In this document: piece after piece, positions 37,824 to 46,071 of the stretch
How the letters are laid out: each line of letters opens with the position of its first letter
Position numbering within the stretch: the stretch's first letter is position 1
Assembly (NCBI RefSeq): GCF_018326005.1
Contig: NZ_AP021903.1
Location: 3,691,501 to 3,755,500 of the forward strand
Source of the DNA: Pseudomonas sp. Seg1
Lineage (GTDB): Bacteria > Pseudomonadota > Gammaproteobacteria > Pseudomonadales > Pseudomonadaceae
Length of the DNA: 64,000 nucleotides
Reading direction: 5' to 3'
The notes under the pieces: model-generated
The model's input: only the letters and a program-made list of their open reading frames with translations
Told to the model about the DNA's origin: nothing
The model's database searches: none
Program-made: the position numbers and the translations under genes

Positions 37824-38486
37824 TCAGAGGTCGTCGATGTGCCGATAATCCGCTGCTAACGCCCCCGCCAGATCCCGCGCTCGGCCCAAGCGAATCGGCC
37901 CGCGTTCGATATCGATCAACAGACCCGGACAATCCAGCGTCGGCAAGCCTGACCAGGCTTTCAAACGCCCGTCCGTGACCACCAGCAAGCGTTGCTGCTC
38001 GGCCGGAAAACGCTTGCGCCGCACCGTCAGCCATTGCTGCGCCTGCGCCAGTGCCGCGAGCAACGGCGTTCCGCCCCCCGCGCCCAAAGCATCGAGCCAG
38101 ACACGCAAACCGCTGGACGCCTTCAAGCCCTGCACCTGCCACTTCGGCGCCGCGCCACTGGCGGTCAGTAACGCCAGCCGCGCACGCTGGCGATAGGCGT
38201 CATCAAACAGTTGCGCGAGCAGGCCTTTGGCATCGCGCAGCGCCTGATGGCGGCGCGTCGAGGCAGAAGCATCGACGATCACCAGCCACAACTCATGGGG
38301 CGAACGAGTGCGCAGTTGAAACAACAGATCTTCCCGGCTTTGCGGGCGGCCGTTAAGCAGCGTTCCCGGCCAGTTCACCGCGCCACTGCGAGCCGCATGA
38401 CGTTTGCCCTGGCGTCCGTTATCCAACCGTCCGGCGCGGGGTCTGGCATTCGCCCCCGCGTCAGACCGGGGGCGAATGCCTAGGGC
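37824..38486 (-). CDS. chlD: VWA (ChlD-type) part of cobaltochelatase, reached by -1 frameshift from chlI
   Basis: About 220 codons in the -1 frame relative to chlI, starting at the frameshift site (Ala-Leu-Gly-Ile...). They contain a basic GRQGKRHAARSG segment and a VWA domain with MIDAS motif DASAS (VIVDASAST), GGGTPL and VTDGRL. This matches the C-terminal half of magnesium/cobalt chelatase D subunits. No credible ATG precedes the homologous part; the open frame upstream overlaps chlI and is Arg-rich shadow sequence. The -1 product would be about 556 residues (AAA+, Pro-rich linker, VWA). Independent initiation at a GTG or TTG in this frame cannot be excluded. Confidence 0.82.
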   Translation of the reverse strand, partial: ALGIRPRSDAGANARPRAGRLDNGRQGKRHAARSGAVNWPGTLLNGRPQSREDLLFQLRTRSPHELWLVIVDASASTRRHQALRDAKGLLAQLFDDAYRQRARLALLTASGAAPKWQVQGLKASSGLRVWLDALGAGGGTPLLAALAQAQQWLTVRRKRFPAEQQRLLVVTDGRLKAWSGLPTLDCPGLLIDIERGPIRLGRARDLAGALAADYRHIDDL

Positions 38487-38492
38487 TTTTTT
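38445..38492 (-). promoter_or_regulatory. programmed -1 ribosomal frameshift cassette in chlI/chlD
   Basis: On the minus strand the last chlI codons read GAA AAA AAG CCC TAG. The slippery heptamer A AAA AAG occupies 38492-38486. A 5-nt spacer (38485-38481) leads to a perfect 14-bp stem, 38480-38467 with 38458-38445, and an 8-nt loop. This has the same parts as the dnaX frameshift signal. Slipping back one base continues into the VWA frame. Confidence 0.88.
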
Positions 38493-39493
38493 TCCAGCGG
38501 CCAGCTCGGCACTTCGCGGCGGGCACCGGTGGCAAGTGCCGGGGCCGGCATGTCGCCCCACTGGCCCTGCCCTTCGCTCGGGTTCGGACTGGCCGCCGCG
38601 TTTGCCGGGGATTGCGCGGGTTGTTGAGGAGTGGAAGGCATTTGTTCGCGACGACGATGGCGCAGGGCAAATTCGGCGACAGCGTCGATATCCTCTTCGG
38701 CGATGGCCGTGGCGCCACGCCATGCCGCGTGAGCGCGAGCCGCGCGCAACCACACCAGATCAGCGCGCAAGCCATCGACGCTGGCCGCGAAACAACGCTC
38801 GGTGATGTGCGCCAGCGCGACATCGTCCAGAGGAATGCCGGCCAACGCGCTGCGGGCGTTTTCGCAACGCTCGCGCAGGGCCTGTTGTGCGCTTTCCCAC
38901 TGGGCACAGAATCCTTGTGGATCGCTGTCGAAATCCAGCCGCCGGCGAATGATCTGCCCGCGCTCGGTCGGTGCGGTATGGCCACTGAGCGCGACGTTGA
39001 TGCCGAAGCGATCAAGCAACTGCGGGCGCAACTCGCCCTCTTCCGGGTTCATGGTGCCGATCAGTACAAACTTCGCCGAATGCCGGTGGGAAATACCGTC
39101 GCGCTCGATCAGGTTGGTGCCGCTGGCAGCGACGTCGAGCAACAGATCGACCAGATGATCGGGCAGCAGATTGACTTCATCGACATAGAGCACGCCACCG
39201 TCAGCCTTGGCCAACACGCCGGGGGAAAACTGCGCGCGGCCGTCGCTGAGGGCGGCATCGAGATCGAGCGTGCCGACCAGGCGCTCCTCGGTCGCGCCCA
39301 GCGGCAAAGTGACGAACTGGCCGCTGGCGAGCAGATCTGCGAGGCCTCGGGCCAGGGTGGATTTGGCCATGCCACGCGGGCCTTCGATCAGCACACCGCC
39401 GATTTTCGGGTCGATGGCGGTGAGGCACAGGGCGAGTTTCAGGTCATCGGCGCCGACCACGGCGGAGAGCGGGAAATGTGGGGTGTCAGTCAT
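38480..39493 (-). CDS. chlI: cobaltochelatase AAA+ subunit, ChlI type (0-frame product)
   Basis: A 337-residue AAA+ ATPase of the magnesium-chelatase I family, predicted to power CobN during cobalt insertion. Walker A is GPRGMAKST (38-46, K44); Walker B is VLYVDEVNLL with D105 near; the NPEEGELRPQLLDRFG block follows, with ISHRHSAKFVLIGTMNP before it. The C-terminal 50 residues are Pro/Ala-rich and act as a linker in the longer product. Most ribosomes would stop at TAG (38482-38480) and give this subunit; a fraction would shift to make the ChlI-VWA fusion. It is third in the cobW-cobN-chlD unit, after a 323-bp repeat-filled gap. Confidence 0.92.
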   Translation of the reverse strand: MTDTPHFPLSAVVGADDLKLALCLTAIDPKIGGVLIEGPRGMAKSTLARGLADLLASGQFVTLPLGATEERLVGTLDLDAALSDGRAQFSPGVLAKADGGVLYVDEVNLLPDHLVDLLLDVAASGTNLIERDGISHRHSAKFVLIGTMNPEEGELRPQLLDRFGINVALSGHTAPTERGQIIRRRLDFDSDPQGFCAQWESAQQALRERCENARSALAGIPLDDVALAHITERCFAASVDGLRADLVWLRAARAHAAWRGATAIAEEDIDAVAEFALRHRRREQMPSTPQQPAQSPANAAASPNPSEGQGQWGDMPAPALATGARREVPSWPLEKKP

Positions 39494-39556
39494 TTGGGCT
39501 TTTCTCTTTCGTGGTCTTTGGTGTGCTTGAGGGTTGCCGGGTGTCAGGTAGAAATG

Positions 39557-39797
39557 CCCTCACCCTAGCCCTCTCCCAGAGGGAGAGGGAACTGACCGTG
39601 GTGCTCTTTTGAGGTCCACCGACTTGAGCTATCCAGTCGAACTCAAATTTTGAACAGCACACAGATCGGCTCCCTTTCCCGTGGTGCTCTTTTGAGGTCC
39701 AACGACTGAACTATCCAGTCGAACTCCAGTTTTGAACAGCACACAGATCGGCTCCCTTTCCCCCTCTCCCCCTTGGGGGAGAGGGCTGGGGTGAGGG
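39557..39797. repeat. palindromic element, CCCTCACC/GGTGAGGG class, copy 2
   Basis: Arms CCCTCACCCTAGCCCTCTCC and GGGAGAGGGCTGGGGTGAGGG enclose a core related to the one at 45449-45596 (shared CCGACT, AGTCGAACTC, GCTCCCT). The core here is present twice. It fills most of the 323-bp gap between cobN and chlI, in which I see nothing else. Confidence 0.85.
39598..39762. repeat. 83-bp imperfect tandem duplication
   Basis: GTGGTGCTCTTTTGAGGTCC begins at 39598 and again at 39681. Units of 83 and 82 bp differ at a few positions and both end in GGCTCCCTTTCCC. It is a local duplication inside the larger palindromic element. Confidence 0.93.
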
Positions 39798-39816
39798 GGT
39801 GGCGTTCTTGAGTGCG

Positions 39817-42800
39817 TTACATCTCTTCTTCTATATCGAGCAACAGATTCTCCAGCGCCTCTTTATAAGCACCAGGTTCCTGCCACATCCCCCGCTGCTG
39901 CGCTTCCAGCATGCGTTCGGTCATGTCGCGCAATGCATGCGGATTATGCTCGCGGACAAATTCCCGGGTCGCCGGATCCAGCAGATACGCATCGGCCAAC
40001 AATGCGTACTGGTGATCGTCGATCAACTGCGTCGTCGCATCGAACGCAAACAGATTATCGACCGTCGCCGCCAGTTCGAACGCGCCTTTATAGCCGTGCC
40101 GCTTGACCCCGTCGATCCATTTCGGGTTCGCCGCCCGCGAACGGATCACCCGGTTCAGCTCTTCTTTCAAGGTGCGGATCTTCGGCAGATCCGGCTGGCT
40201 GTGATCGCCGTGATAACTGGCCGCCGCTTCGCCGCGCAGGGTTTCCACGGCGGCGAGCATGCCGCCCTGGAACTGGTAATAGTCGTTGGAGTCGAGCAAG
40301 TCGTGCTCGCGGTTGTCCTGATTCTGCAGCACCGCTTGCACTTGACTCAAACGCTGGACGAACTGTTCGCGAGCGGCGGTGCCTTCGTCCGCACCGCCAT
40401 AAGCGTAGGCGCCCCAGTTCAGGTAAACCTCGGCCAGATCCTCGCGGCTCTGCCACAGCCGACCGTCGATGGCGCCCTGCACGCCTGCGCCATAGGCACC
40501 CGGTTTGGCGCCGAAGATCCGCCATCCGGCCTGACGCCGTGCAGCGTCTTCATCGAGGCCCGATTGCAGCAGTGCCTCGCGTTCGGCGCGGACTTTGGCG
40601 GCCAGCGGATTGAGATCGTCCGGCTCGTCCAGTGCAGCGACTGCTTGCACTGCAGCATCGAACAGGCGAATCAGGTTGGCGAACGCGTCGCGGAAGAAAC
40701 CCGAAACCCGCAAGGTCACATCGACACGCGGACGGTCGAGCAGGCTCAGCGGCAGAATCTCGAAGTCATCGACCCGTTGGCTGCCGGTGGCCCACACCGG
40801 ACGCACACCCATCAGCGCCATGGCCTGGGCAATGTCATCGCCGCCCGTGCGCATGGTCGCGGTGCCCCAGACCGACAGGCCGAGCTGGCGCAGGTGATCG
40901 CCGTGATCCTGCAAGTGCCGTTCAAGAATCAGCGTGGCCGACTGAAAACCGATGCGCCAGGCAGTGGTGGTCGGCAGGTTGCGCACGTCCACCGAGTAGA
41001 AGTTGCGTCCGGTTGGCAGCACATCGAGACGGCCACGGCTAGGAGCGCCGCTCGGGCCAGCGGGGACGAAACGCCCGCTCAAGGCGTCGAGCAGGCCGCG
41101 CATTTCGGCGGGGCCGCAGGCGTCGAGGCGTGGGGCGACGACTTCGCGCAGGTTTTCGAGGATCGCGTCGACTTCAGCCCCACGCGGACCCTGTAGGAGC
41201 GAGCCTGCTCGCGATGGTGTCAGGTCGGACAATTCAGTTTTGAATGACACACCGCTATCGCGAGCAGGCTCACTCCTACAGGGGTTGTGCAATGTCTGGG
41301 AGATCAGTTCGGCGGCGAACAATTCGAGGCGTTCTCGGGTATCGCCGGCGGTGCGCCAAACCTCGTCGCTGACCGATACCAGTTCCTCCGGCCGCGGGCC
41401 AAGCCACGAATCGGCCAGTGCACAATCGAGTGGATCGAAACCCAATTCAAACGCCTTCGCCAACGCCCGCAGCAAACTCGACTGCGCACCCTTGCCATCG
41501 CCGCGCGGAATGCGCAGCAGCGCCAGTAGCGTATCGATACGCAAACGCCCGGTCGGTGACTCACCGAAAATATGCAACCCATCGCGGATCTGCGATTCCT
41601 TCAAGTCGCACAAATAGGTATCGAGACGCGGCAGCCAGATCGCCGCATCGGCATCGCTGTCCAGCGCCGCATCGAGTTGCAGCTCGCGGTCGATTTGCGT
41701 GTCACGCACCAGTTGCAGAATGTCCCGCTGCAGTTCACGGGCGCGGCGCGGATCGAGCAGTTGCGCCTCGTAATATTCGTCGGCCAGCAGTTCCAGATTA
41801 CGCAGCGGGCCGTAGGTTTCGGCGCGCGTCAGCGGCGGCATCAGGTGATCGATGATCACCGCTTGCGTACGCCGTTTGGCCTGGGCGCCCTCGCCCGGGT
41901 CGTTGACGATAAATGGATAGATATTCGGCAGCGGCCCGAGCAATGCATCCGGCCAGCAGTTCTCGGAAAGCCCGACGCCTTTGCCCGGCAGCCATTCGAG
42001 GTTGCCGTGTTTGCCGACGTGGATCACGCCGTGGGCACCGTAGTTACTGCGCAGCCAGAAGTAGAAGGCGAGATATCCGTGGGGCGGCACCAGATCCGGA
42101 TCGTGATACACCGCGCTCGGATCGACCTGATACCCCCGCGCAGGTTGAATGCCGACGAAGGTCAGGCCAAAGCGCAGGCCAGCGATCATCATGCGCCCGT
42201 CGCGACACATCGGATCGTTTTGCGGCGGCCCCCACCGCTCGATCACGGCAGCGCGATTGGCCTCAGGCAGCGCGTTGAACATGGTCAGGTAATCATCCAT
42301 CGCCAGGCTTTGCTGGCATGGGCGCAGGTCAAGCGTATCGAGGTCATTGCTGACGCCACCGAGCAACTGCTGGATCAACTCGGTGCCGCTCTCCGGCAAC
42401 TGCGCCGTGAGCGGATAACCTTCGGCCTGCAAGGCGCGCAGGATATTCAGCGCCGCCGCCGGCGTATCCAGACCGACACCGTTGCCGATGCGTCCGTCAC
42501 GAGTCGGGTAGTTGGCGAGAATCAGCGCAATGCGTTTCCCGGCATTCGGCACCCGCGCCAGATCGATCCAGCGTCGCGCCAGTTCGGCGACGAAATCCAT
42601 CCGCTCGGGTTGCGCGCGATAACAGACCACGTCGGACTGGCTGCGCTCACTGCGCCAGGCCAGATCCTTGAAGCTGATCGGGCGGCTGATGATGCGCCCG
42701 TCGAGTTCCGGCAAGGCAATGTGCATCGCCAGATCCCGTGGACCGAGGCCCTGCTCGCTGTCACGCCAGCCGGGCTCGTTGTCCTGGGCACAGATGGCCT

Positions 42801-43665
42801 GGATCACCGGAATATTGCGACGAAACGGCCGTAAATGCGGCGCTTCAGGGCTGGACTGGGCGAAACCGGTGGTATTAAGAATCACCCCTGCCTCGACCTC
42901 ATCCAGCCAATCTTCGACGACCGACAGACAGCCGGGCTCTTTCAGACTGGCCACGGCAATCGGCAACGGATTAAGCCCCGCCGCTTGCAAGCGCTTACAG
43001 AAAACATCGATGAAGGCGGTGTTCGCCGCTTGCAGGTGCGAACGGTAAAACAGCAGCGCCGCGACCGGTTGATCAGGCAGCCAATCGGCTTGCCAGTCAC
43101 TCAGCGCAGCGGTGTTTTTGTTCGGGTGGTAAATCGCCGTGCGCGGCAGGGTCTGCGGCTCACCCCAGGCGTAATCGCGGCCGAGCCAACGGTTGCCCAG
43201 GCAGCGGAAGAAATCCAGCGCGTTGCCCATGCCGCCCTGACGCAAGAATTGCCAGAGCCGGTCGCGATCCTCGGCGCCGACGGTGCTCAAGTCGCTGAGT
43301 TCCGGATCGGGGCGATCATCACCCGGCACCAGAATCACCTGTACACCACGCTCGGACAGTTCGATCAAACGCTCGACGCCGTAGCGCCAATAGGCAATGC
43401 CGCCGTGCAGCGAAATCAGAATGACCTTGGCGTGACGCAGCACTTCATCGACGTACAAATCGACCGAAGCATGATTTTGCACCTGCATCGGGTTGGCCAG
43501 ACGCAGGCTCGGATAATCCTCGGGCAACTGCTGCACGGCTTCGGCGAGCAGCGCCAGACTGGAGTCGCCGCTGCACAGGATCACCAGCTCGGCGGGGGTT
43601 TGTCCAAGGTCGGCAATGTTGTCATCCGACACGAAACCGCCGGGCTGGGTCCTGAGCAGGTGCAT
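39817..43665 (-). CDS. cobN: cobaltochelatase large subunit CobN, with in-frame REPIN
   Basis: A 1282-residue CobN/magnesium-chelatase H family protein that binds hydrogenobyrinic acid a,c-diamide and cobalt in aerobic cobalamin synthesis. Landmarks are VILISLHGGIAYWRYGVERL, the conserved GVIHVGKHGNLEWLPGKGVGLS block, LPTGRNFYSVDVRNLPT and MRTGGDDIAQAMALMG. About 31 residues between LHNP and PRGAEVDAIL come from a 93-bp REPIN that keeps the frame; without it the length would be about 1251, usual for the family. The start ATG lies 3 bp after the cobW stop. It is served by ChlI/ChlD and not by CobS/CobT, which are absent here. Confidence 0.94.
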   Translation of the reverse strand: MHLLRTQPGGFVSDDNIADLGQTPAELVILCSGDSSLALLAEAVQQLPEDYPSLRLANPMQVQNHASVDLYVDEVLRHAKVILISLHGGIAYWRYGVERLIELSERGVQVILVPGDDRPDPELSDLSTVGAEDRDRLWQFLRQGGMGNALDFFRCLGNRWLGRDYAWGEPQTLPRTAIYHPNKNTAALSDWQADWLPDQPVAALLFYRSHLQAANTAFIDVFCKRLQAAGLNPLPIAVASLKEPGCLSVVEDWLDEVEAGVILNTTGFAQSSPEAPHLRPFRRNIPVIQAICAQDNEPGWRDSEQGLGPRDLAMHIALPELDGRIISRPISFKDLAWRSERSQSDVVCYRAQPERMDFVAELARRWIDLARVPNAGKRIALILANYPTRDGRIGNGVGLDTPAAALNILRALQAEGYPLTAQLPESGTELIQQLLGGVSNDLDTLDLRPCQQSLAMDDYLTMFNALPEANRAAVIERWGPPQNDPMCRDGRMMIAGLRFGLTFVGIQPARGYQVDPSAVYHDPDLVPPHGYLAFYFWLRSNYGAHGVIHVGKHGNLEWLPGKGVGLSENCWPDALLGPLPNIYPFIVNDPGEGAQAKRRTQAVIIDHLMPPLTRAETYGPLRNLELLADEYYEAQLLDPRRARELQRDILQLVRDTQIDRELQLDAALDSDADAAIWLPRLDTYLCDLKESQIRDGLHIFGESPTGRLRIDTLLALLRIPRGDGKGAQSSLLRALAKAFELGFDPLDCALADSWLGPRPEELVSVSDEVWRTAGDTRERLELFAAELISQTLHNPCRSEPARDSGVSFKTELSDLTPSRAGSLLQGPRGAEVDAILENLREVVAPRLDACGPAEMRGLLDALSGRFVPAGPSGAPSRGRLDVLPTGRNFYSVDVRNLPTTTAWRIGFQSATLILERHLQDHGDHLRQLGLSVWGTATMRTGGDDIAQAMALMGVRPVWATGSQRVDDFEILPLSLLDRPRVDVTLRVSGFFRDAFANLIRLFDAAVQAVAALDEPDDLNPLAAKVRAEREALLQSGLDEDAARRQAGWRIFGAKPGAYGAGVQGAIDGRLWQSREDLAEVYLNWGAYAYGGADEGTAAREQFVQRLSQVQAVLQNQDNREHDLLDSNDYYQFQGGMLAAVETLRGEAAASYHGDHSQPDLPKIRTLKEELNRVIRSRAANPKWIDGVKRHGYKGAFELAATVDNLFAFDATTQLIDDHQYALLADAYLLDPATREFVREHNPHALRDMTERMLEAQQRGMWQEPGAYKEALENLLLDIEEEM
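41190..41282. repeat. REPIN inside cobN coding sequence, copy 8
   Basis: Arms CCTGTAGGAGCGAGCCTGCT... (41190-41215) and its near-perfect complement (41257-41282), with a 41-bp centre. Total 93 bp, exactly 31 codons. Here the GTAGGAG tails point outward, unlike copies 1-7. The encoded insert contains CRSEPARD and SRAGSLLQG, peptide strings that REP sequences typically produce when read through. Confidence 0.92.
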
Positions 43666-43668
43666 GGT

Positions 43669-44742
43669 TTAAACGCTGAGCGCGGCGCGCAGTTGCGCTT
43701 CGAGTTGCGCCGCGTCGAGCTCCTGACCGATCAACACCAGGCGCGTAACGCGCGATTCATCGGCGCCCCACTGACGGTCGAAGTGCTTGTCGAAACGCGT
43801 ACCCACACCCTGAATCAGCAGGCGCATTGGCTTGTTCGGAATGGCCGCGAAGCCCTTCACGCGCAGGATGCCATGCTTGACCACCAGTTGCGTCAGCGCG
43901 TCGAGCAGCAGGCTCTCGTCGGCTTGCGGCAGTTCGATGGAGATCGAATCGAAGGCGTCGTGATCGTGGTCATCGTGTTCGTCATCGCCTTCACCGTGGT
44001 GGTGATCGTGATGGCTGTGGCGGCTGTCGATGTGTTCTTCAGAACCGGCACCGAGGCCGATCAGCACGTCCAGCGGCAGGCGACCGTTGCTGGCTTCGAT
44101 GATTTTCACCGCTGGCGGCAACTCTTCGGCGACTTCAGCGCGGACGCGAGCGAGATCTTCCGGGCTGGTCTGGTCGGCCTTGTTGAGGATTACGAGGTCG
44201 GCGCTGGCCAGTTGGTCGGCAAACAGTTCGTGCAGCGGCGACTCGTGGTCGAGGTTCGGGTCGAGTTTGCGCTGGGCATCGACCTGATCAGGGAACGCAG
44301 CGAAAGTGCCAGCGGCCACGGCCGGACTGTCGACCACGGTGATCACCGCATCCACGGTGCAGGCGCTGCGGATTTCCGGCCACTGGAAGGCTTGAACCAA
44401 TGGCTTCGGCAGGGCCAGGCCGGAAGTTTCGATGAGGATGTGATCGAGGTCGCCACGACGGGCAACCAGTTCGCGCATCACCGGGAAGAATTCTTCCTGA
44501 ACGGTGCAGCACAGGCAGCCGTTTGCCAGTTCGTAGACGCGACCGGTGGCTTCTTCTTCGGTGCAGCCGATGGTGCATTGCTTGAGGATTTCACCGTCGA
44601 TGCCCAACTCGCCGAACTCGTTGACGATCACCGCGATACGGCGGCCTTGGGCGTTGTCGAGCATGTGCCGCAGCAGTGTGGTTTTGCCCGAGCCGAGGAA
44701 GCCGGTGACGATGGTGACGGGGAGTTTGGCCAGTGTTTTCAT
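43669..44742 (-). CDS. cobW: CobW-type GTPase / metallochaperone (COG0523)
   Basis: A 357-residue G3E GTPase that probably delivers cobalt to the chelatase. Motifs are Walker A GFLGSGKT, the metal site C76-L-C-C79 (NGCLCCTV), and SADLVILNKADQ. A His/Asp-rich stretch (about 16 His or Asp of 22, including HSHHDHHHGEGDDEHDDHDH) lies between the GTPase and C-terminal domains and can bind metal. ATG 44742 has AAGGG 7 nt upstream; the frame is open further into the leader. A B12 riboswitch lies upstream and cobN starts 3 bp downstream. Confidence 0.94.
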   Translation of the reverse strand: MKTLAKLPVTIVTGFLGSGKTTLLRHMLDNAQGRRIAVIVNEFGELGIDGEILKQCTIGCTEEEATGRVYELANGCLCCTVQEEFFPVMRELVARRGDLDHILIETSGLALPKPLVQAFQWPEIRSACTVDAVITVVDSPAVAAGTFAAFPDQVDAQRKLDPNLDHESPLHELFADQLASADLVILNKADQTSPEDLARVRAEVAEELPPAVKIIEASNGRLPLDVLIGLGAGSEEHIDSRHSHHDHHHGEGDDEHDDHDHDAFDSISIELPQADESLLLDALTQLVVKHGILRVKGFAAIPNKPMRLLIQGVGTRFDKHFDRQWGADESRVTRLVLIGQELDAAQLEAQLRAALSV

Positions 44743-44851
44743 CGGATGCCCTTTGGCAAGGTGGCGGGCAAACGGGACGAAATCCGCGGCGCAGACGCGC
44801 GCGGAAGAATTCGCCACCGGATCACCCCGCCCGGTTGTAGTGAGAATCTTT

Positions 44852-45045
44852 GACGAGGCAGGTCTCCTGGCTGACGGTGTTCAGGCCTTGGGCCTGGTAT
44901 TCGCTGCGCCTTCCCGCTGGCTCATGGGTTGAGCTGGCAGTGGCGTGGCAGTGAATTTCACCGTTCACAGTTGCGGGGGCAGCCGCGGCTTGGACCGCGT
45001 TCCCTTCTTAGCTCCGGTTTGTGCCGGAGAACCTCGAAAGCGCAA
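44852..45045 (-). promoter_or_regulatory. cobalamin riboswitch controlling cobW-cobN-chlD
   Basis: Read on the minus strand it shows the conserved AGGGAACGCGGT (5' part), CCCCCGCAACTGT, GCCACTG (core) and the B12 box AGCCAGGAGACCTGCCT near the 3' end (44856-44874). It ends about 110 nt before cobW. No clear U-tract terminator follows, so control may be at translation or by a weak terminator. Confidence 0.92.
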
Positions 45046-45130
45046 GGCTACGCATGGTGTGGTGGCGGGTCAATGGGGTTGGGTTTTAGGTTTGGGGGCA
45101 TATCCGTTGCTGCGGGTGTTGCTGATTAGG

Positions 45131-45360
45131 GTTCCGCCCTTACGGCGGGTCACTTTTGGCAAACGCCCCAAAAGTAACCAAAAGGGCTGCTCCCTGACGT
45201 ACGGCACTTCGCTTAGGCTCAGTGTTCCCTCGCTACGGCGTCCATCCGGGGGCATCGCCTCCGGTTTGCTGCGCTGCACCTCCTCTCGATGTGTTTGGCT
45301 TCGCCAAACGGCGCTGCGCGCCTACCCCGGATGAACACCTCCGCTCGGCCTGCCGATGGG
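45131..45360. repeat. 230-bp inverted repeat, left arm
   Basis: It starts GTTCCGCCCTTACGGCGGGT and matches the reverse complement of 45842-46071 over its full length with scattered differences. Both arms are the same length. Shared islands include CTGACGTACGG, GGCATCGCCTCCGGTTTGCT and ACCTCCTCTCGATGTGTTTG. Confidence 0.9.
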
Positions 45361-45366
45361 CCTGAA

Positions 45367-45450
45367 GATCAAGAGCAGGATCAACAGCCAGATCAAGAGC
45401 CAGATCAAGAGCCAGATCAAGAGCCAGATCAAGAGCCAGATCAAGAGCCC
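45367..45450. repeat. 12-bp tandem repeat, 7 units
   Basis: Units of GATCAAGAGCCA: the middle ones are exact, the first two and the last differ by one or two bases. 84 bp in total. In the plus frame it reads (DQEP)n, but no gene signal supports translation. Confidence 0.97.
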
Positions 45451-45596
45451 CTCACCCTAGCCCTCTCCCGGAGGGAGAGGGGACTGACCGAGGTGTTTGG
45501 GAGAGGTACACCGACTCGAAATACCGAGTCGAACTCAGATTCTGAAAGGCTCAAAAATCAGCTCCCTCTCCTTGGGGAGAGGGCTGGGGTGAGGGG
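45449..45596. repeat. palindromic element, CCCTCACC/GGTGAGGG class, copy 3
   Basis: Arms CCCTCACCCTAGCCCTCTCC and GGGGAGAGGGCTGGGGTGAG around a single core that corresponds to one unit of the duplicated core at 39598-39762. Confidence 0.88.
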
Positions 45597-45632
45597 CAAA
45601 TCCAACACAAAACCAAAGCCGACCGCACGCTT

Positions 45633-45660
45633 CTCAACACTCAACACTCAACACTCAACA
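45633..45660. repeat. 7-bp tandem repeat, 4 units
   Basis: Four exact copies of CTCAACA run directly into the 47-bp repeat array, whose units also begin with CTCAACA. Confidence 0.95.
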
Positions 45661-45838
45661 CAATGAGCGTCAGCTCAAGTACCGCTCTTGACCTTCACCA
45701 ATCAACACAATGAGCGTTAGCTCGAGTACTGCTTTTGATCTCCACCACTCAACACAATGAGCGTTAGCTCAAGTACCGCCCTTGATCTTCACCACTCAAC
45801 ACAATGAGCGTTAGCTCGAGTACCGCTCTTGATCTCAA
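45661..45838. repeat. 47-bp tandem repeat, 4 units
   Basis: CAATGAGCG recurs at 45661, 45708, 45755 and 45802, a constant 47-bp period. Units read CAATGAGCGTTAGCTC(A/G)AGTACCG... with a few substitutions; the last is cut by the right inverted repeat. No spacers, so not CRISPR. Confidence 0.96.
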
Positions 45839-45841
45839 GCG

Positions 45842-46071
45842 CCCGTCGGAAGGCTGAGCGGAGGGGTTGATCCGGGGTGGGAGCGCAGCGACCGTTTGGC
45901 GCAGCCAAACACATCGAGAGGAGGTGCAGCGAAGCAAACCGGAGGCGATGCCCCCCGGATCAATCCCGCAGCGAAGGAACCCGAGCCACAGCGAGGGCCG
46001 TACGTCAGGGTAAAGCCTTTTTGGTTACTTTTTCGGCGTCTGGAAAAAGTGACCCGCCGTAAGGGCGGAAC
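45842..46071. repeat. 230-bp inverted repeat, right arm
   Basis: Reverse-complement partner of 45131-45360. It ends CGCCGTAAGGGCGGAACC. The 481 bp between the arms hold all the tandem arrays. Confidence 0.9.

Noticed and set aside
38445..38493. Plus-strand intrinsic terminator (perfect stem followed by T7)
   Set aside because: The stem and T-run do resemble a terminator on the plus strand, but no plus-strand gene ends there. The same bases form an exact frameshift cassette for the minus-strand gene, which explains both parts.
37824..38753. VWA gene as a separate 309-residue ORF starting in the chlI frame region, or as a pseudogene from a sequencing frameshift
   Set aside because: The first 90 residues are an Arg-rich shadow of chlI. 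A random indel would not place a dnaX-type heptamer, 5-nt spacer and perfect hairpin at the stop codon.
45633..45838. CRISPR-like array
   Set aside because: The 47-bp units are contiguous without unique spacers, and there are no cas genes.
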